Source of the DNA: Oceanidesulfovibrio indonesiensis | Lineage (GTDB): Bacteria > Desulfobacterota > Desulfovibrionia > Desulfovibrionales > Desulfovibrionaceae | DNA: 64,000 nt | Reading direction: 5' to 3' | NCBI RefSeq assembly: GCF_007625075.1 | Contig: NZ_QMIE01000008.1 | Coordinates: forward strand, 1-64,000 | In this document: piece by piece, positions 9,004 through 17,148 of the stretch | Numbering within the stretch: position 1 is the first letter of the stretch | Layout of the letters: every line of letters begins with the position of its first letter | Position numbers and translations under genes: made by a program | Notes under the pieces: model-generated | Told to the model about the DNA's origin: nothing | Databases searched by the model: none | What the model saw: only the letters and a program-made list of their open reading frames with translations

Positions 9004-9033
9004 TAATTACGACTCCAGAGGAGTGAAGGTCAA
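9004..9033 (-). promoter_or_regulatory. Candidate sigma-70 promoter for fdhE-fdhD-mobA-moaA
   Basis: On the minus strand TTGACC (9033-9028) is followed after 18 bases by TAATTA (9009-9004) in an AT-rich patch (8990-9010) that stands out in GC-rich surroundings. It lies about 110 bases upstream of the chosen fdhE start. The -10 match is only moderate. Confidence 0.3.
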
Positions 9034-9140
9034 CGTAATGCGAGGGGGCACTGCCTCACGTTTGCGCAGCAGCGGCCGACCGGCGAGCTGACGGGCGTCA
9101 GCCAGGCTGCTGAAGGGCGGGACGAGCGGAAATGTTGGGA

Positions 9141-9545
9141 TCAGTTCGGGCGGGCGACAGCCGCCCGCGGCGGCGAAAATCCATCCAGGGATATGTCGTC
9201 CATGTCCATGGCGGAGCCTTTTGCCTCGCCCGAAACGAGAGTGTAGACGGACAGACGGCGCAGTCCCTTGTCCACCCCGACGAGGCGGCCGGTCACGTCG
9301 GCGGGGAGCAGAGCGGCCATCTCCTGGGCGATCTCGTCGATAGTTTCGGGCTCGAATCGTTCCAGGGAGAAATCGAACTGGAGGGCGTCGCCGTAGCCCC
9401 AGAAGTCGAGATGCACGGCGCCGCTGGCGAGGAGCATGTCCTGGATGTCGGCGATGAGCTCCTGCTCTACCTCGTGGAGTTCGTGGTAGGAAATCTCCAG
9501 GCTGTACTGGAGCGCGACGTAGACGCGGCAATTGTTTCGGGCCAT
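9141..9545 (-). CDS. Hypothetical protein near the fdh accessory operon
   Basis: A 134-residue acidic protein starting MARNNCRVYVALQYSLEIS; a GTG at 9584 would give 147 residues. Conserved-looking features are a helical ELHEVEQELIADIQDML segment and LLPADVTGRLVGVDKGLRRLSVYTL near residue 85. I recognise no family, signal peptide or membrane segment. It runs on the same strand as fdhE, about 245 bases upstream. After its stop another frame stays open for about 130 bases with coding-like composition (ELIPTFPLVPPFSSLADARQ to the stop at 9007), so the end may be altered by a frameshift. Confidence 0.55.
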   Translation of the reverse strand: MARNNCRVYVALQYSLEISYHELHEVEQELIADIQDMLLASGAVHLDFWGYGDALQFDFSLERFEPETIDEIAQEMAALLPADVTGRLVGVDKGLRRLSVYTLVSGEAKGSAMDMDDISLDGFSPPRAAVARPN

Positions 9546-9831
9546 GACGATACCCACGCGTGTCAGAGGGTTGCCGGATTCCACCCAATGTCTACATATT
9601 CTCTATACTGGCGCACGGGGGAAGCGTCAACGCGAGAGGCAATGGTGAAATCGGTGCATGGTCAGTCTGACGAGACGACACTTTCGCCCGAAGCGGACTC
9701 CTGATAACCATGCAGCCCATCAGACTATTGGAAAATGCCCTGTTGATGCATCGCTTCGGAATGAACAATTTTTTTCAAACTGGGAATATGCTTCTACCTT
9801 GATTATTTATCGCGCCGCGCATTCGATATTT

Positions 9832-9954
9832 ATTACTGGGAGCAGCAAATTTTTACATTTTCGCGCCCCAGTTATAAGGACGGCCACGCTCCAGGCGGGG
9901 CCAAGCGGCGAACGCCGCGGAAGCAAGAAGTTAAAATTTCTTGCTCCCGGTAAT
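9832..9954. repeat. Structured repeat element, copy A
   Basis: The arms ATTACTGGGAGCAGCAAATT (left) and, as reverse complement, ATTACCGGGAGCAAGAAATT (right) form near-perfect terminal inverted repeats of about 25 bases. Inside are a strict hairpin GCGGCGAACGCCGC (9904-9917) and a GCCCC/GGGGC pairing around GGACGGCCACGCTCCAGGC. A 30-base core is identical to copy B at 32569-32688, while the inner arms differ yet still pair. Looser similarity extends 15-20 bases to each side. It lies in a gene-poor stretch (9546-9992). It may be a miniature inverted-repeat element or a structured RNA. Confidence 0.8.
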
Positions 9955-9992
9955 ATGAACAGCCTGCAACAGTGTTTTTTCAACGGCCAGCC

Positions 9993-11387
9993 ATGGACGC
10001 GACACAGATGTTACACAACCTGAGCGACTCACGAGGCCGGAACGACCGGCGCCGGCTCGTCGTGCTGGGCCTGGACGGCCTGGGCCTGACCATGGCGAAA
10101 CGCCTCGCCGCACTGCCCGGCTTCGACAACCTGGCTCGTCTCGCAGCGTCGGCGCGATCCATGGATGCCGAACTGCCGGAACTTTCTCCGGTCAACTGGA
10201 CCTCCTTCGCCACTGCCGCTGGCCCGGGCGTGCACGGGGTGTACGGCTTCACCCGTATAGACGCCGTGAGCTACGGGATTTCCGTGGGCGATGCGAATCA
10301 GGTGCAAACCCCAACCATATTCGACCGGCTCGGCAGGCGCGGTCTCGTCTCCCGGGTCATCAATCTGCCACACGCCTGGCCGGCCAGGCCCATCCACGGC
10401 GCACTGGTCGCCGGGTTCGTGGCGCCTGATCTGGAACGGGCAGTGTACCCTGCATCGCTGGCCCCCGTTCTGGCCGAGGACGGGTACATCATCGAGGCGG
10501 ACACCACGCGGGGGAGCGACGATCCCGATTACCTGCTGGCCCAGCTTCGGCATACGCTGGCGTGCCGCTCGCGGCTTCTGGAGCGATTCTGGAACAGTCT
10601 GGACTGGGACCTCTTCGTGTTCGTACTCACGGAAACGGACAGGCTCTTTCACTTTTACCACCCAGCCGTGGAGGAGCAGGACCACCCGTTGCGCGGCGCA
10701 TGCATCGATCTTTTGCGCGAGTGGGACCGGACCATCGGTTTTGTGCTCGAACGCTACGACGCACTGCCAGAGCCCAAGCGGCTGCTCGCTCTTGCAGATC
10801 ATGGCTTTGCCACATTGGACGTGGAGTGCGACGTGAACAGCTGGCTGCGCGAGCAGGGGTGGCTCGTGACGGACCCCGCCGGCCCGAAACATGAACTGGA
10901 CGGCTCATGCATCCTTGCGAAGACCAAAGCCTTTGCCATGGACCCGGGCCGTATCTACATGCACAGGGCCAGCCGTTTCGCGCGGGGCACGCTGTCGGAT
11001 GTCGAGGCAGACCGCATGGCCGGCGACATCGCCGCGGCGCTCCAACACTTGACCTGGCGCGGCGAGCCGGTCATGGAACAGGTGCACCGCGGCGCGGACC
11101 TCTATTCGGGACCGGCGGCGGACCGCGCGCCGGACCTCGTCTGCACGCCGCGGCCGGGCGTGGACCTCAAGGCCAAGTTCGACAGGCCGCAGGTGTTCGC
11201 GCGTTATGGCCGCACCGGCATGCACACGGCGCACGATGTCTTGTTTTACGATTCTCTCGCCGCAACGCCGGAGCGGGTGCGCGATGTGGGTCGTGAAATC
11301 CTGCGTTGGTGGGGCATCGACCCCGATCAGCCCGACGACTCAAGCCACGCCACCCATGCCGTGCTCCCCCCCAATCCTTTAGCTTGA
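9993..11387 (+). CDS. Alkaline phosphatase superfamily protein (type I phosphodiesterase-like)
   Basis: A 464-residue protein of the phosphodiesterase/nucleotide pyrophosphatase branch. The N-terminal VVLGLDGLGLT supplies the first metal-binding Asp, and SPVNWTSFATA supplies the Ser/Thr nucleophile region. Further on FVLTETDRLFHFYH and LALADHGF carry the D-H metal ligands, and GMHTAHDVLF near the end matches the family's final His motif. No signal peptide is seen, suggesting a cytoplasmic enzyme. The substrate cannot be told from sequence; related proteins are often annotated as AP3158-like phosphohydrolases. ATG 9993 was chosen; an upstream ATG at 9972 would add seven residues. It lies 11 bases before the helicase gene. 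Confidence 0.8.
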   Translation: MDATQMLHNLSDSRGRNDRRRLVVLGLDGLGLTMAKRLAALPGFDNLARLAASARSMDAELPELSPVNWTSFATAAGPGVHGVYGFTRIDAVSYGISVGDANQVQTPTIFDRLGRRGLVSRVINLPHAWPARPIHGALVAGFVAPDLERAVYPASLAPVLAEDGYIIEADTTRGSDDPDYLLAQLRHTLACRSRLLERFWNSLDWDLFVFVLTETDRLFHFYHPAVEEQDHPLRGACIDLLREWDRTIGFVLERYDALPEPKRLLALADHGFATLDVECDVNSWLREQGWLVTDPAGPKHELDGSCILAKTKAFAMDPGRIYMHRASRFARGTLSDVEADRMAGDIAAALQHLTWRGEPVMEQVHRGADLYSGPAADRAPDLVCTPRPGVDLKAKFDRPQVFARYGRTGMHTAHDVLFYDSLAATPERVRDVGREILRWWGIDPDQPDDSSHATHAVLPPNPLA

Positions 11388-11397
11388 ACCATTTCCA

Positions 11398-13593
11398 ATG
11401 ACACGAGACTTCAGTTCCTCGCTCAATCCCAGCCAGCTCGAGGCCGTGTACGCCACCGAAGGGCCCGTGCTGGTCATAGCCGGCGCCGGCTCCGGCAAGA
11501 CGCGGACCATTGTCTATCGTCTGGCCCACCTCGTGGAGCAGGGCGTGAGCCCGTCCTCCATCCTTCTGCTCACCTTCACCCGCAAGGCCAGCCAGGAGAT
11601 GCTCCAGCGCGCCGCGGACCTCCTGGGCGAAGGCCGCGGCCTGGCCCGCGTGCAGGGCGGCACGTTCCACGCTTTTGCCTACGGCATGCTGCGGCGCCAC
11701 ACCCCGCCGGGCTGGCCGGACCGCCTCACAGTCATCGACCGCTCGGACGCCGAATCCCTCATCAGGGAAGCCAAGGCCGAACTCGGCTTCGGCAAAGGGG
11801 ACCGCTCCTTTCCCAAGGCGTCCACGATTCTGGACAACGTGAGCAAGTCGCGTAACAAGGAGTTTGCGCTGCGGGACATCCTCTCCAACGAGTCGTTCCA
11901 CCTGCTGCCATACGCCGACGAGATCGAGACCCTGGGCGACACCTACGATCGCAAAAAGCGCGCCTGCGGAATGCTGGATTACGACGACCTGCTCTTCGCC
12001 CTGGAGACGCTGCTGCGTTCGGACGAGGAACTGCTGACCAATGTGCGCAGACGGTTCGAGCATGTGATGGTGGACGAGTACCAGGACACGAACCTGGTGC
12101 AGGCCCGGCTCGTAGAGCTCATTGCCGGCAAGGGCGGCAACGTGATGGCCGTGGGCGACGACGCCCAGTCCATCTACTCCTTCCGCGGGGCCAACGTACA
12201 GAATATATTGAGCTTTCCTCAGGTTTTCCCGGGAGCCAGGACCATCCGGCTGGAGCGCAACTACCGTTCTACCCAGCCCATTCTCGGCTTCACCAACCAG
12301 ATTCTTGCGCAGTCCCGGCTGCTTTTCGAGAAAAAGCTCTGGACCGAGGACGAGGGCGGGCCAACCCCGCAGATCATCCGGCCCCTTTCCGATCTGTCCC
12401 AGGCCCGGTTAGTGGCCGGCAAGATCGTGGAGCTGCGCAAGGAGCACCCCCCGGGCGAGATTGCTGTGCTCTTCCGCGCCGGATACCAGTCCTACCACCT
12501 GGAGGTGGAGCTGAACAAACTGGGCATCCGCTTCGCCAAGTTCGGCGGGCTCAAATACACTGAAGCAGCGCACATCAAAGACGTGCTCAGCTTTGTACGC
12601 ATTCTGCGCAACCCGTCGGATACGCCCTCGTGGCACCGCGTGCTCGCCCCTATCAAAGGCGTGGGACCCAAGACTTCGGCCAGACTTGTGACCTCCCTGC
12701 TGTCCGGCGATCGGGAGTATGTTGATTCCTGGCGCAAGAAGCGGCCCGAGCTCGACGCTTTGCTAGGCTTCCTCGATGAGTTGCGCTCCAGGGAATACTC
12801 GCCCGGAACGCTGCTCGAACAGATCGTGAAATTCTATACGCCTCAGCTGGAGGAGCGCTATCCGGACGACTACCCCCGCCGGGAGGCCGGTCTTGAAGAG
12901 CTCCTGCAGATCGCGGCCGGCTACAAGGAGCTCGATCTCTTTCTGGCTGACCTCAGCCTGGAAAACCCGGAGCCGCGAGGCGGAGAGCGCGAGGAGGTTG
13001 TAACCCTCTCCACCATCCACTCGTCCAAAGGACTGGAGTGGAATGCGGTCTGCATCATCGACCTCATCGAGGACCGGTTCCCCTCCCGCCACGCCATGAA
13101 CCGCGTGGAGGAGTTCGAGGAGGAGCGCCGACTGCTCTACGTGGCCTGCACGCGGGCCAGGAAATACCTCGCCCTGTTCGTGCCCAAGGCGGTTTATCGC
13201 CGCGGCAAGGAGACTACCGAGCCGGCCACGGCCTCGCCATTCGTGCGGGAGATACCCGGCGAATACTACGAGGAGTGGCAGGAGAACTACACGGGCGGTC
13301 TTTCCCAGACCAAGGGCGCGCCGGAGTATCGCAGGCCGCCTTCCGCGCTGAACCCGCCGCAGCAGAGGACGAAGCCCTCCGGCACCCCCGGCGCGGCTGC
13401 AAGCGCGCCGCCTCCCCCGGCCCCGGACCCGAGCACCATGGGGTTCTGCAACCACAAGGTATTCGGCCGCGGCAAGATCGTGGCAGTGATCCCGCCGGAC
13501 AAGTACCGGGTGAACTTCCCGGGCTTTGGACTCAAAGTAATCCTCGCACAGTACCTGGAGATGGAAGGCGAGCAGGGGCGGCAATCCGGGTGA
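11398..13593 (+). CDS. UvrD/PcrA-type superfamily 1 DNA helicase
   Basis: A 731-residue ATP-dependent 3'-5' helicase of the UvrD/Rep/PcrA group, acting in repair and replication-fork clearing. Motif I is AGAGSGKT near residue 30, Ia is LLTFTRKAS, II is MVDEYQDTN near 223, III is VGDDAQSIYSFRGA, IV contains LERNYRST, V is TIHSSKGLEW near 540 and VI is LLYVACTRAR. The tail (GFCNHKVFGRGKIV) resembles the Tudor-like C-terminal domain by which PcrA contacts RNA polymerase. It is a little longer than Rep and similar to PcrA. A proline-rich linker of about 50 residues precedes the tail. Confidence 0.93.
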   Translation: MTRDFSSSLNPSQLEAVYATEGPVLVIAGAGSGKTRTIVYRLAHLVEQGVSPSSILLLTFTRKASQEMLQRAADLLGEGRGLARVQGGTFHAFAYGMLRRHTPPGWPDRLTVIDRSDAESLIREAKAELGFGKGDRSFPKASTILDNVSKSRNKEFALRDILSNESFHLLPYADEIETLGDTYDRKKRACGMLDYDDLLFALETLLRSDEELLTNVRRRFEHVMVDEYQDTNLVQARLVELIAGKGGNVMAVGDDAQSIYSFRGANVQNILSFPQVFPGARTIRLERNYRSTQPILGFTNQILAQSRLLFEKKLWTEDEGGPTPQIIRPLSDLSQARLVAGKIVELRKEHPPGEIAVLFRAGYQSYHLEVELNKLGIRFAKFGGLKYTEAAHIKDVLSFVRILRNPSDTPSWHRVLAPIKGVGPKTSARLVTSLLSGDREYVDSWRKKRPELDALLGFLDELRSREYSPGTLLEQIVKFYTPQLEERYPDDYPRREAGLEELLQIAAGYKELDLFLADLSLENPEPRGGEREEVVTLSTIHSSKGLEWNAVCIIDLIEDRFPSRHAMNRVEEFEEERRLLYVACTRARKYLALFVPKAVYRRGKETTEPATASPFVREIPGEYYEEWQENYTGGLSQTKGAPEYRRPPSALNPPQQRTKPSGTPGAAASAPPPPAPDPSTMGFCNHKVFGRGKIVAVIPPDKYRVNFPGFGLKVILAQYLEMEGEQGRQSG

Positions 13594-13678
13594 CGCCAGG
13601 CGCGCTTGCCAAGCACGGAGCCGTGGGCTAGATTTCGAGCGCTCCCGCAAAGCCACCAAAAGCACAAAGGGTTATGGA

Positions 13679-14077
13679 ATGTCGACCATCATCACTATCA
13701 TGTATGTCGGCCTGGGCTTCATTTACGCCGCCGTGTACTACAGCCTGTTCGTCGTCGTCATCCGCTATTTCGACACGGCCCAGCCCGTGGACGTCGGCAA
13801 CTGGGTCACCTGGGGCCTGTACATCGCCATTCCAGCCCTGCTCGCCTCGGTGGCCGAAAAGCTGCTGACCATCTTCGACCTGCGCGAGCACGAGAGCCTT
13901 CTGGATACCGATCCGATTACAGGAATCATCGAGATTCTCTCCCAGGCCATCCCATCCTTCTTCCGCGGGACCATCTGGGCCGTGGGGCTGCTCATCGTCA
14001 ACGGCATAGCCATGTATCTGCTCGGCGACTTCAACATGATCCGCGACCTCGCCGTGGGGCTGGGCCTGCCTCTCTAG
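13679..14077 (+). CDS. Integral membrane protein of unknown function (132 aa)
   Basis: Four hydrophobic segments are visible: roughly residues 5-27, 45-65, 95-115 and a short one at the end. An acidic loop FDLREHESLLDTDPITG separates segments two and three. I recognise no family. It lies 86 bases after the helicase gene and 25 bases before thiL on the same strand, so it may share a transcript. The composition is that of an ordinary resident gene. Confidence 0.75.
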   Translation: MSTIITIMYVGLGFIYAAVYYSLFVVVIRYFDTAQPVDVGNWVTWGLYIAIPALLASVAEKLLTIFDLREHESLLDTDPITGIIEILSQAIPSFFRGTIWAVGLLIVNGIAMYLLGDFNMIRDLAVGLGLPL

Positions 14078-14101
14078 GCCGGTATCGCGGCGCGGTGACC
14101 C

Positions 14102-15133
14102 ATGACCCCGAGTCGAGAAAAGCCTATCCGCCGAGGCCAGGGCGGCGCCCCCGGAGCGTGCGAGACCGAGGACGATTTCTTCCTCTATCTCGATACATTC
14201 TTCGTTCGCGACCACCCCAGCGTGGAGCTTGGCCGTGGCGACGACTGCGCCGTGCTCAACCTGCCAGGCAGGAGCTGTTTCACCACGGATCTCTTCCTCG
14301 AGGACATCCATTTCCGCACTCGCTATTTCACCGCCCGAGAGCTGGGGCACAAGTCACTTGCCGTCAACCTGAGTGATCTTGCCGGCATGGGTGTGCGCCC
14401 CTCCGGCTTCCTGCTGGACCTCATCGCGCCCAAGAACCGCACTCTGGACGCCGCGTTCTGGGATGATTTTTTCCAGGCCATGGCAAACCTTGCCGAGAGC
14501 GCGGGCGCCGTGCTCGCCGGAGGGGACCTGAGCGCGGGGCCGTGCCTGGGAATGGCCATAACCGCCTGGGGCATGCCGGATGAGAACAGCGCTATTCTCA
14601 CCCGAGGGCCGGCTTCTCCTGGCGACATGCTCTTCGCCGTGGGGGAATTCGGTCTGGCCCGCACCGGCCTGGCGCGGTTGGAGTCCGAGGGCCGGGAGGC
14701 CCAAGCGAGATACCCCTCCGCCGTGGCGGCCCATTGCATGCCCACGCCGCAGATCGAGGCCGGCCTCGTCCTGGCGCGAATCGCCGGTAAGCACGGCGGC
14801 GTGACCGGGCTCATGGACCTGTCCGACGGCATTGCCCGCGACCTGCCGCGGCTGCTGCGGTTCGAGCATGGCGCCGCGCTGGACATCCCGGCCGATACCC
14901 TCCATGCGGAGATACGCGCCCATTCCGCCGAAACAGGCGAGGACCCGGTGGAACTCGCCGTGCTGGGCGGCGAGGACTATGCGCTGCTCGGCGCTGCGCA
15001 TCCCTCGGTCATCGGCCGTCTGGAGCAGGAGGTGGAGGGCCTGCGCGTTATCGGCGAGGTTGTTGAAGGCGAAGGCCTGACCGTGAACGGCAGGCCCTTC
15101 AGGCAATCCGGATTCGATCATTTCGGCGGCTGA
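14102..15133 (+). CDS. thiL: Thiamine-monophosphate kinase
   Basis: ThiL phosphorylates thiamine monophosphate to the active cofactor thiamine diphosphate, using ATP. The 343-residue protein shows the AIRS/ThiL fold motifs: ELGRGDDCAVL near residue 40, TTDLFLEDIHF near 61, the paired SLAVNLSDLAGMG near 87, GGDLSAGP near 141, and GLMDLSDGIARDLP near 238 with the catalytic metal ligands. It ends 7 bases before bioB, which groups cofactor genes together. The N-terminal 20 residues are basic and low in complexity; a later start is possible. Confidence 0.93.
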   Translation: MTPSREKPIRRGQGGAPGACETEDDFFLYLDTFFVRDHPSVELGRGDDCAVLNLPGRSCFTTDLFLEDIHFRTRYFTARELGHKSLAVNLSDLAGMGVRPSGFLLDLIAPKNRTLDAAFWDDFFQAMANLAESAGAVLAGGDLSAGPCLGMAITAWGMPDENSAILTRGPASPGDMLFAVGEFGLARTGLARLESEGREAQARYPSAVAAHCMPTPQIEAGLVLARIAGKHGGVTGLMDLSDGIARDLPRLLRFEHGAALDIPADTLHAEIRAHSAETGEDPVELAVLGGEDYALLGAAHPSVIGRLEQEVEGLRVIGEVVEGEGLTVNGRPFRQSGFDHFGG

Positions 15134-15140
15134 GAATTTT

Positions 15141-16160
15141 TTGTGCCGCCATAAACTTTCATCTATTCCATTGATATACGAACAAATATTCAGGAATGCC
15201 GTCGCGTCCGAATATTTCACGGACAGCGAGTACCGCGCCTTGCTCGATCCCGAGCCGTCGTTGCTTCACGAATTTTTGGGATACGCCAGGCGATTGCGTG
15301 AGCGCGCTTTTGGCCGTCGCATCGGCCTGTGTTCCATCGTCTCCGCCAAGAGCGGCAAGTGCAGCGAGGATTGCGCGTTTTGCGCCCAGTCAATGTTTTA
15401 TAAGACCGGCGCGCCCGAGCATGACGTGGTGGAGCCGGGCCGGGTGGCGGAGGCTGCCCGGCAGGCAGTGGCGGACGGGTCCTCGCGATTCGGCATCGTG
15501 GCCAGCGGATTCGCTCCGGGCGCCGGGGAGTTCGACGCGCTCAAGGCCGCGGTCCGCGCAGCCAGGGGCGAGGGACTCACTGTGGACGTCTCCGTGGGCT
15601 GCCTGGATGCACGTGAGATTCGCGCCCTCAAGGAAGCCGGCGCATCCGGCGTGCACCACAACCTGGAGACCGGGCCGGCGTTCTTTCCGTCCGTCTGCAC
15701 CACCCACGATTACGAGGACGACGTGGAGGCCGTGCGCACAGCCAAGCAGGCAGGCGCCTACGTGTGCAGCGGCGGCGTCTTCGGGCTGGGCGAAAGCTGG
15801 GAGGACCGGCTGGAACTCGCGTTGACTCTACGCGCCCTCGGTGTGGACTCGGTGCCCATCAACTTCCTCATGCCCGTGCCCGGCACGCCGATGGAGAATC
15901 GACCGCTGCTTTCGCAGGAAGAGGCGTTGCGCATCGTGGCGCTGTTCCGATTCATCATCCCGCAGGCGCATATCCGGGTTGCGGGCGGCCGGCACGCCAT
16001 CTTCCCGGGGCATGATCGCCGCAGGCTCTACGCAGCCGGGGCGAGCGGCGTGATGGTGGGCGACTACCTGACCCGCGCCGGCGCGCCCCCGGCAGAGGAT
16101 GCCGAAGACCTCGTAAGACTCGGGCTGGAGCCCGAACGCATAGCGGAGAACGTCACATGA
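15141..16160 (+). CDS. bioB: Biotin synthase
   Basis: A 339-residue radical-SAM enzyme that inserts sulfur into dethiobiotin to give biotin. The SAM cluster is Cys74, Cys78 and Cys81 (CSEDCAFCAQS). YKTG, VSVGCLDAREI, HHNLETG and the final AGGRHAIFPG are standard BioB motifs carrying the ligands of the auxiliary [2Fe-2S] cluster. No ATG lies upstream of the conserved region; the first usable codon is a TTG at 15141, with another TTG at 15171, so the start is uncertain. The gene follows thiL by 7 bases and overlaps bioY by ATGA. No bioA, bioD or bioF is in the window. Confidence 0.94.
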   Translation: MCRHKLSSIPLIYEQIFRNAVASEYFTDSEYRALLDPEPSLLHEFLGYARRLRERAFGRRIGLCSIVSAKSGKCSEDCAFCAQSMFYKTGAPEHDVVEPGRVAEAARQAVADGSSRFGIVASGFAPGAGEFDALKAAVRAARGEGLTVDVSVGCLDAREIRALKEAGASGVHHNLETGPAFFPSVCTTHDYEDDVEAVRTAKQAGAYVCSGGVFGLGESWEDRLELALTLRALGVDSVPINFLMPVPGTPMENRPLLSQEEALRIVALFRFIIPQAHIRVAGGRHAIFPGHDRRRLYAAGASGVMVGDYLTRAGAPPAEDAEDLVRLGLEPERIAENVT

Positions 16161-16717
16161 GCTCGATACCTTCCCTGGAGCGCCAGGTCTGGGTGGCTCT
16201 GATGGCCGCCACTGTGGCCCTGGGCGCCTACCTCCATTTCCCTCTGGGGCCGGTGCCGTTTTCCATGCAGCCCTTCTTCATCATGCTCGCGGGTCTGGTG
16301 CTGGGTCCGGCCGGCGGTGCGGCCAGCATGCTGCTGTACCTCGCGGCAGGGTGTCTCGGCCTGCCGGTGTTTGCCGGCGGCGCATCCGGTTTCGCCCGGC
16401 TGCTCGGCCCCACAGGCGGCTATCTCATCGGCTTCATCGCGCAGGCCGCCATAGCCGGTCTGGCCACCCGCGGCCGGGGCGAGGATCTGCCCTGGGTGCG
16501 GGGCATCGGATTCCTTTTGCTTTCGATGATTCCCGCCTATGTTTTCGGCGTGGTCGTGCTGAAGCTCGTCATGGAGATAGGCTGGGCCAAGGCCGTGACC
16601 GCAGGGGCCCTGCCGTTCCTGCCTGGCGACGTCGTCAAGACCGCGCTTGCCGTAGCGGTATACAAGATGCTGCGCCGACGCGGCGCCCTGCCCGTCCCCC
16701 CGCAACCCAGGAGGTGA
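16157..16717 (+). CDS. bioY: Biotin transporter substrate-binding subunit BioY
   Basis: A 186-residue membrane protein with about six hydrophobic segments, the S component of an ECF-type biotin importer. Typical BioY motifs are GPVPFSMQPFFIMLAG near residue 31, LYLAAGCLGLPVFAGG near 62 and LLGPTGGYLIGF near 86. The start overlaps the bioB stop (ATGA), so import and last-step synthesis of biotin are translated together. No ECF ATPase or T subunit is adjacent; BioY may work alone or with shared modules elsewhere. The C-terminal tail is basic and proline-rich. Confidence 0.93.
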   Translation: MSSIPSLERQVWVALMAATVALGAYLHFPLGPVPFSMQPFFIMLAGLVLGPAGGAASMLLYLAAGCLGLPVFAGGASGFARLLGPTGGYLIGFIAQAAIAGLATRGRGEDLPWVRGIGFLLLSMIPAYVFGVVVLKLVMEIGWAKAVTAGALPFLPGDVVKTALAVAVYKMLRRRGALPVPPQPRR

Positions 16718-16722
16718 CCGCA

Positions 16723-17148
16723 ATGGACAAGGAACTGTGCATCATCGGGTATGTGGAATCCTCGCTCACGTCCAAGGACGAAGCCCCCAAGATGGAGGAC
16801 GAGAACGCGCCGCAGGCCATGGTGCGAATCGATCCCGTCTATCGAGCGGCCATGCAGAACCTGGCGCCGGGGGACGACGTCATCCTGCTCACCTGGCTGC
16901 ACGAGGCCAACCGCTCGTATCTGCAGGTCCATCCCCGCGGCGACGTGCACCGAGAAAAGCGCGGCGTATTCTCTACGCGTTCGCCGGATCGGCCCAACCC
17001 CATCGGCATTCACCGCGTCACGCTTCTGGCCGTGGACAACGGCGAAGAACCGTCCATACTTGTGGACGGGATTGAGGCCTTGAATGGTACGCCGGTCCTC
17101 GACATCAAACCTGTGGCGCGGACGTATCGATCTGACGAGGAACTCTGA
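16723..17148 (+). CDS. trmO: tRNA (N6-threonylcarbamoyladenosine37-N6)-methyltransferase, TrmO/TsaA family
   Basis: A 141-residue single-domain protein of the TsaA/TrmO (UPF0066) family, which methylates t6A37 in tRNA using SAM. The family block FSTRSPDRPNPIG is at about residue 84, preceded by DDVILLTWLHEANR and followed by LNGTPVLDIKP near 125. A strong AGGAGG lies 7 bases before the ATG, fixing the start. It is shorter than E. coli TrmO, which carries an extra C-terminal domain; some short homologues have other roles near metal or cofactor enzymes. It overlaps the AOR start (TGATG). Confidence 0.85.
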   Translation: MDKELCIIGYVESSLTSKDEAPKMEDENAPQAMVRIDPVYRAAMQNLAPGDDVILLTWLHEANRSYLQVHPRGDVHREKRGVFSTRSPDRPNPIGIHRVTLLAVDNGEEPSILVDGIEALNGTPVLDIKPVARTYRSDEEL

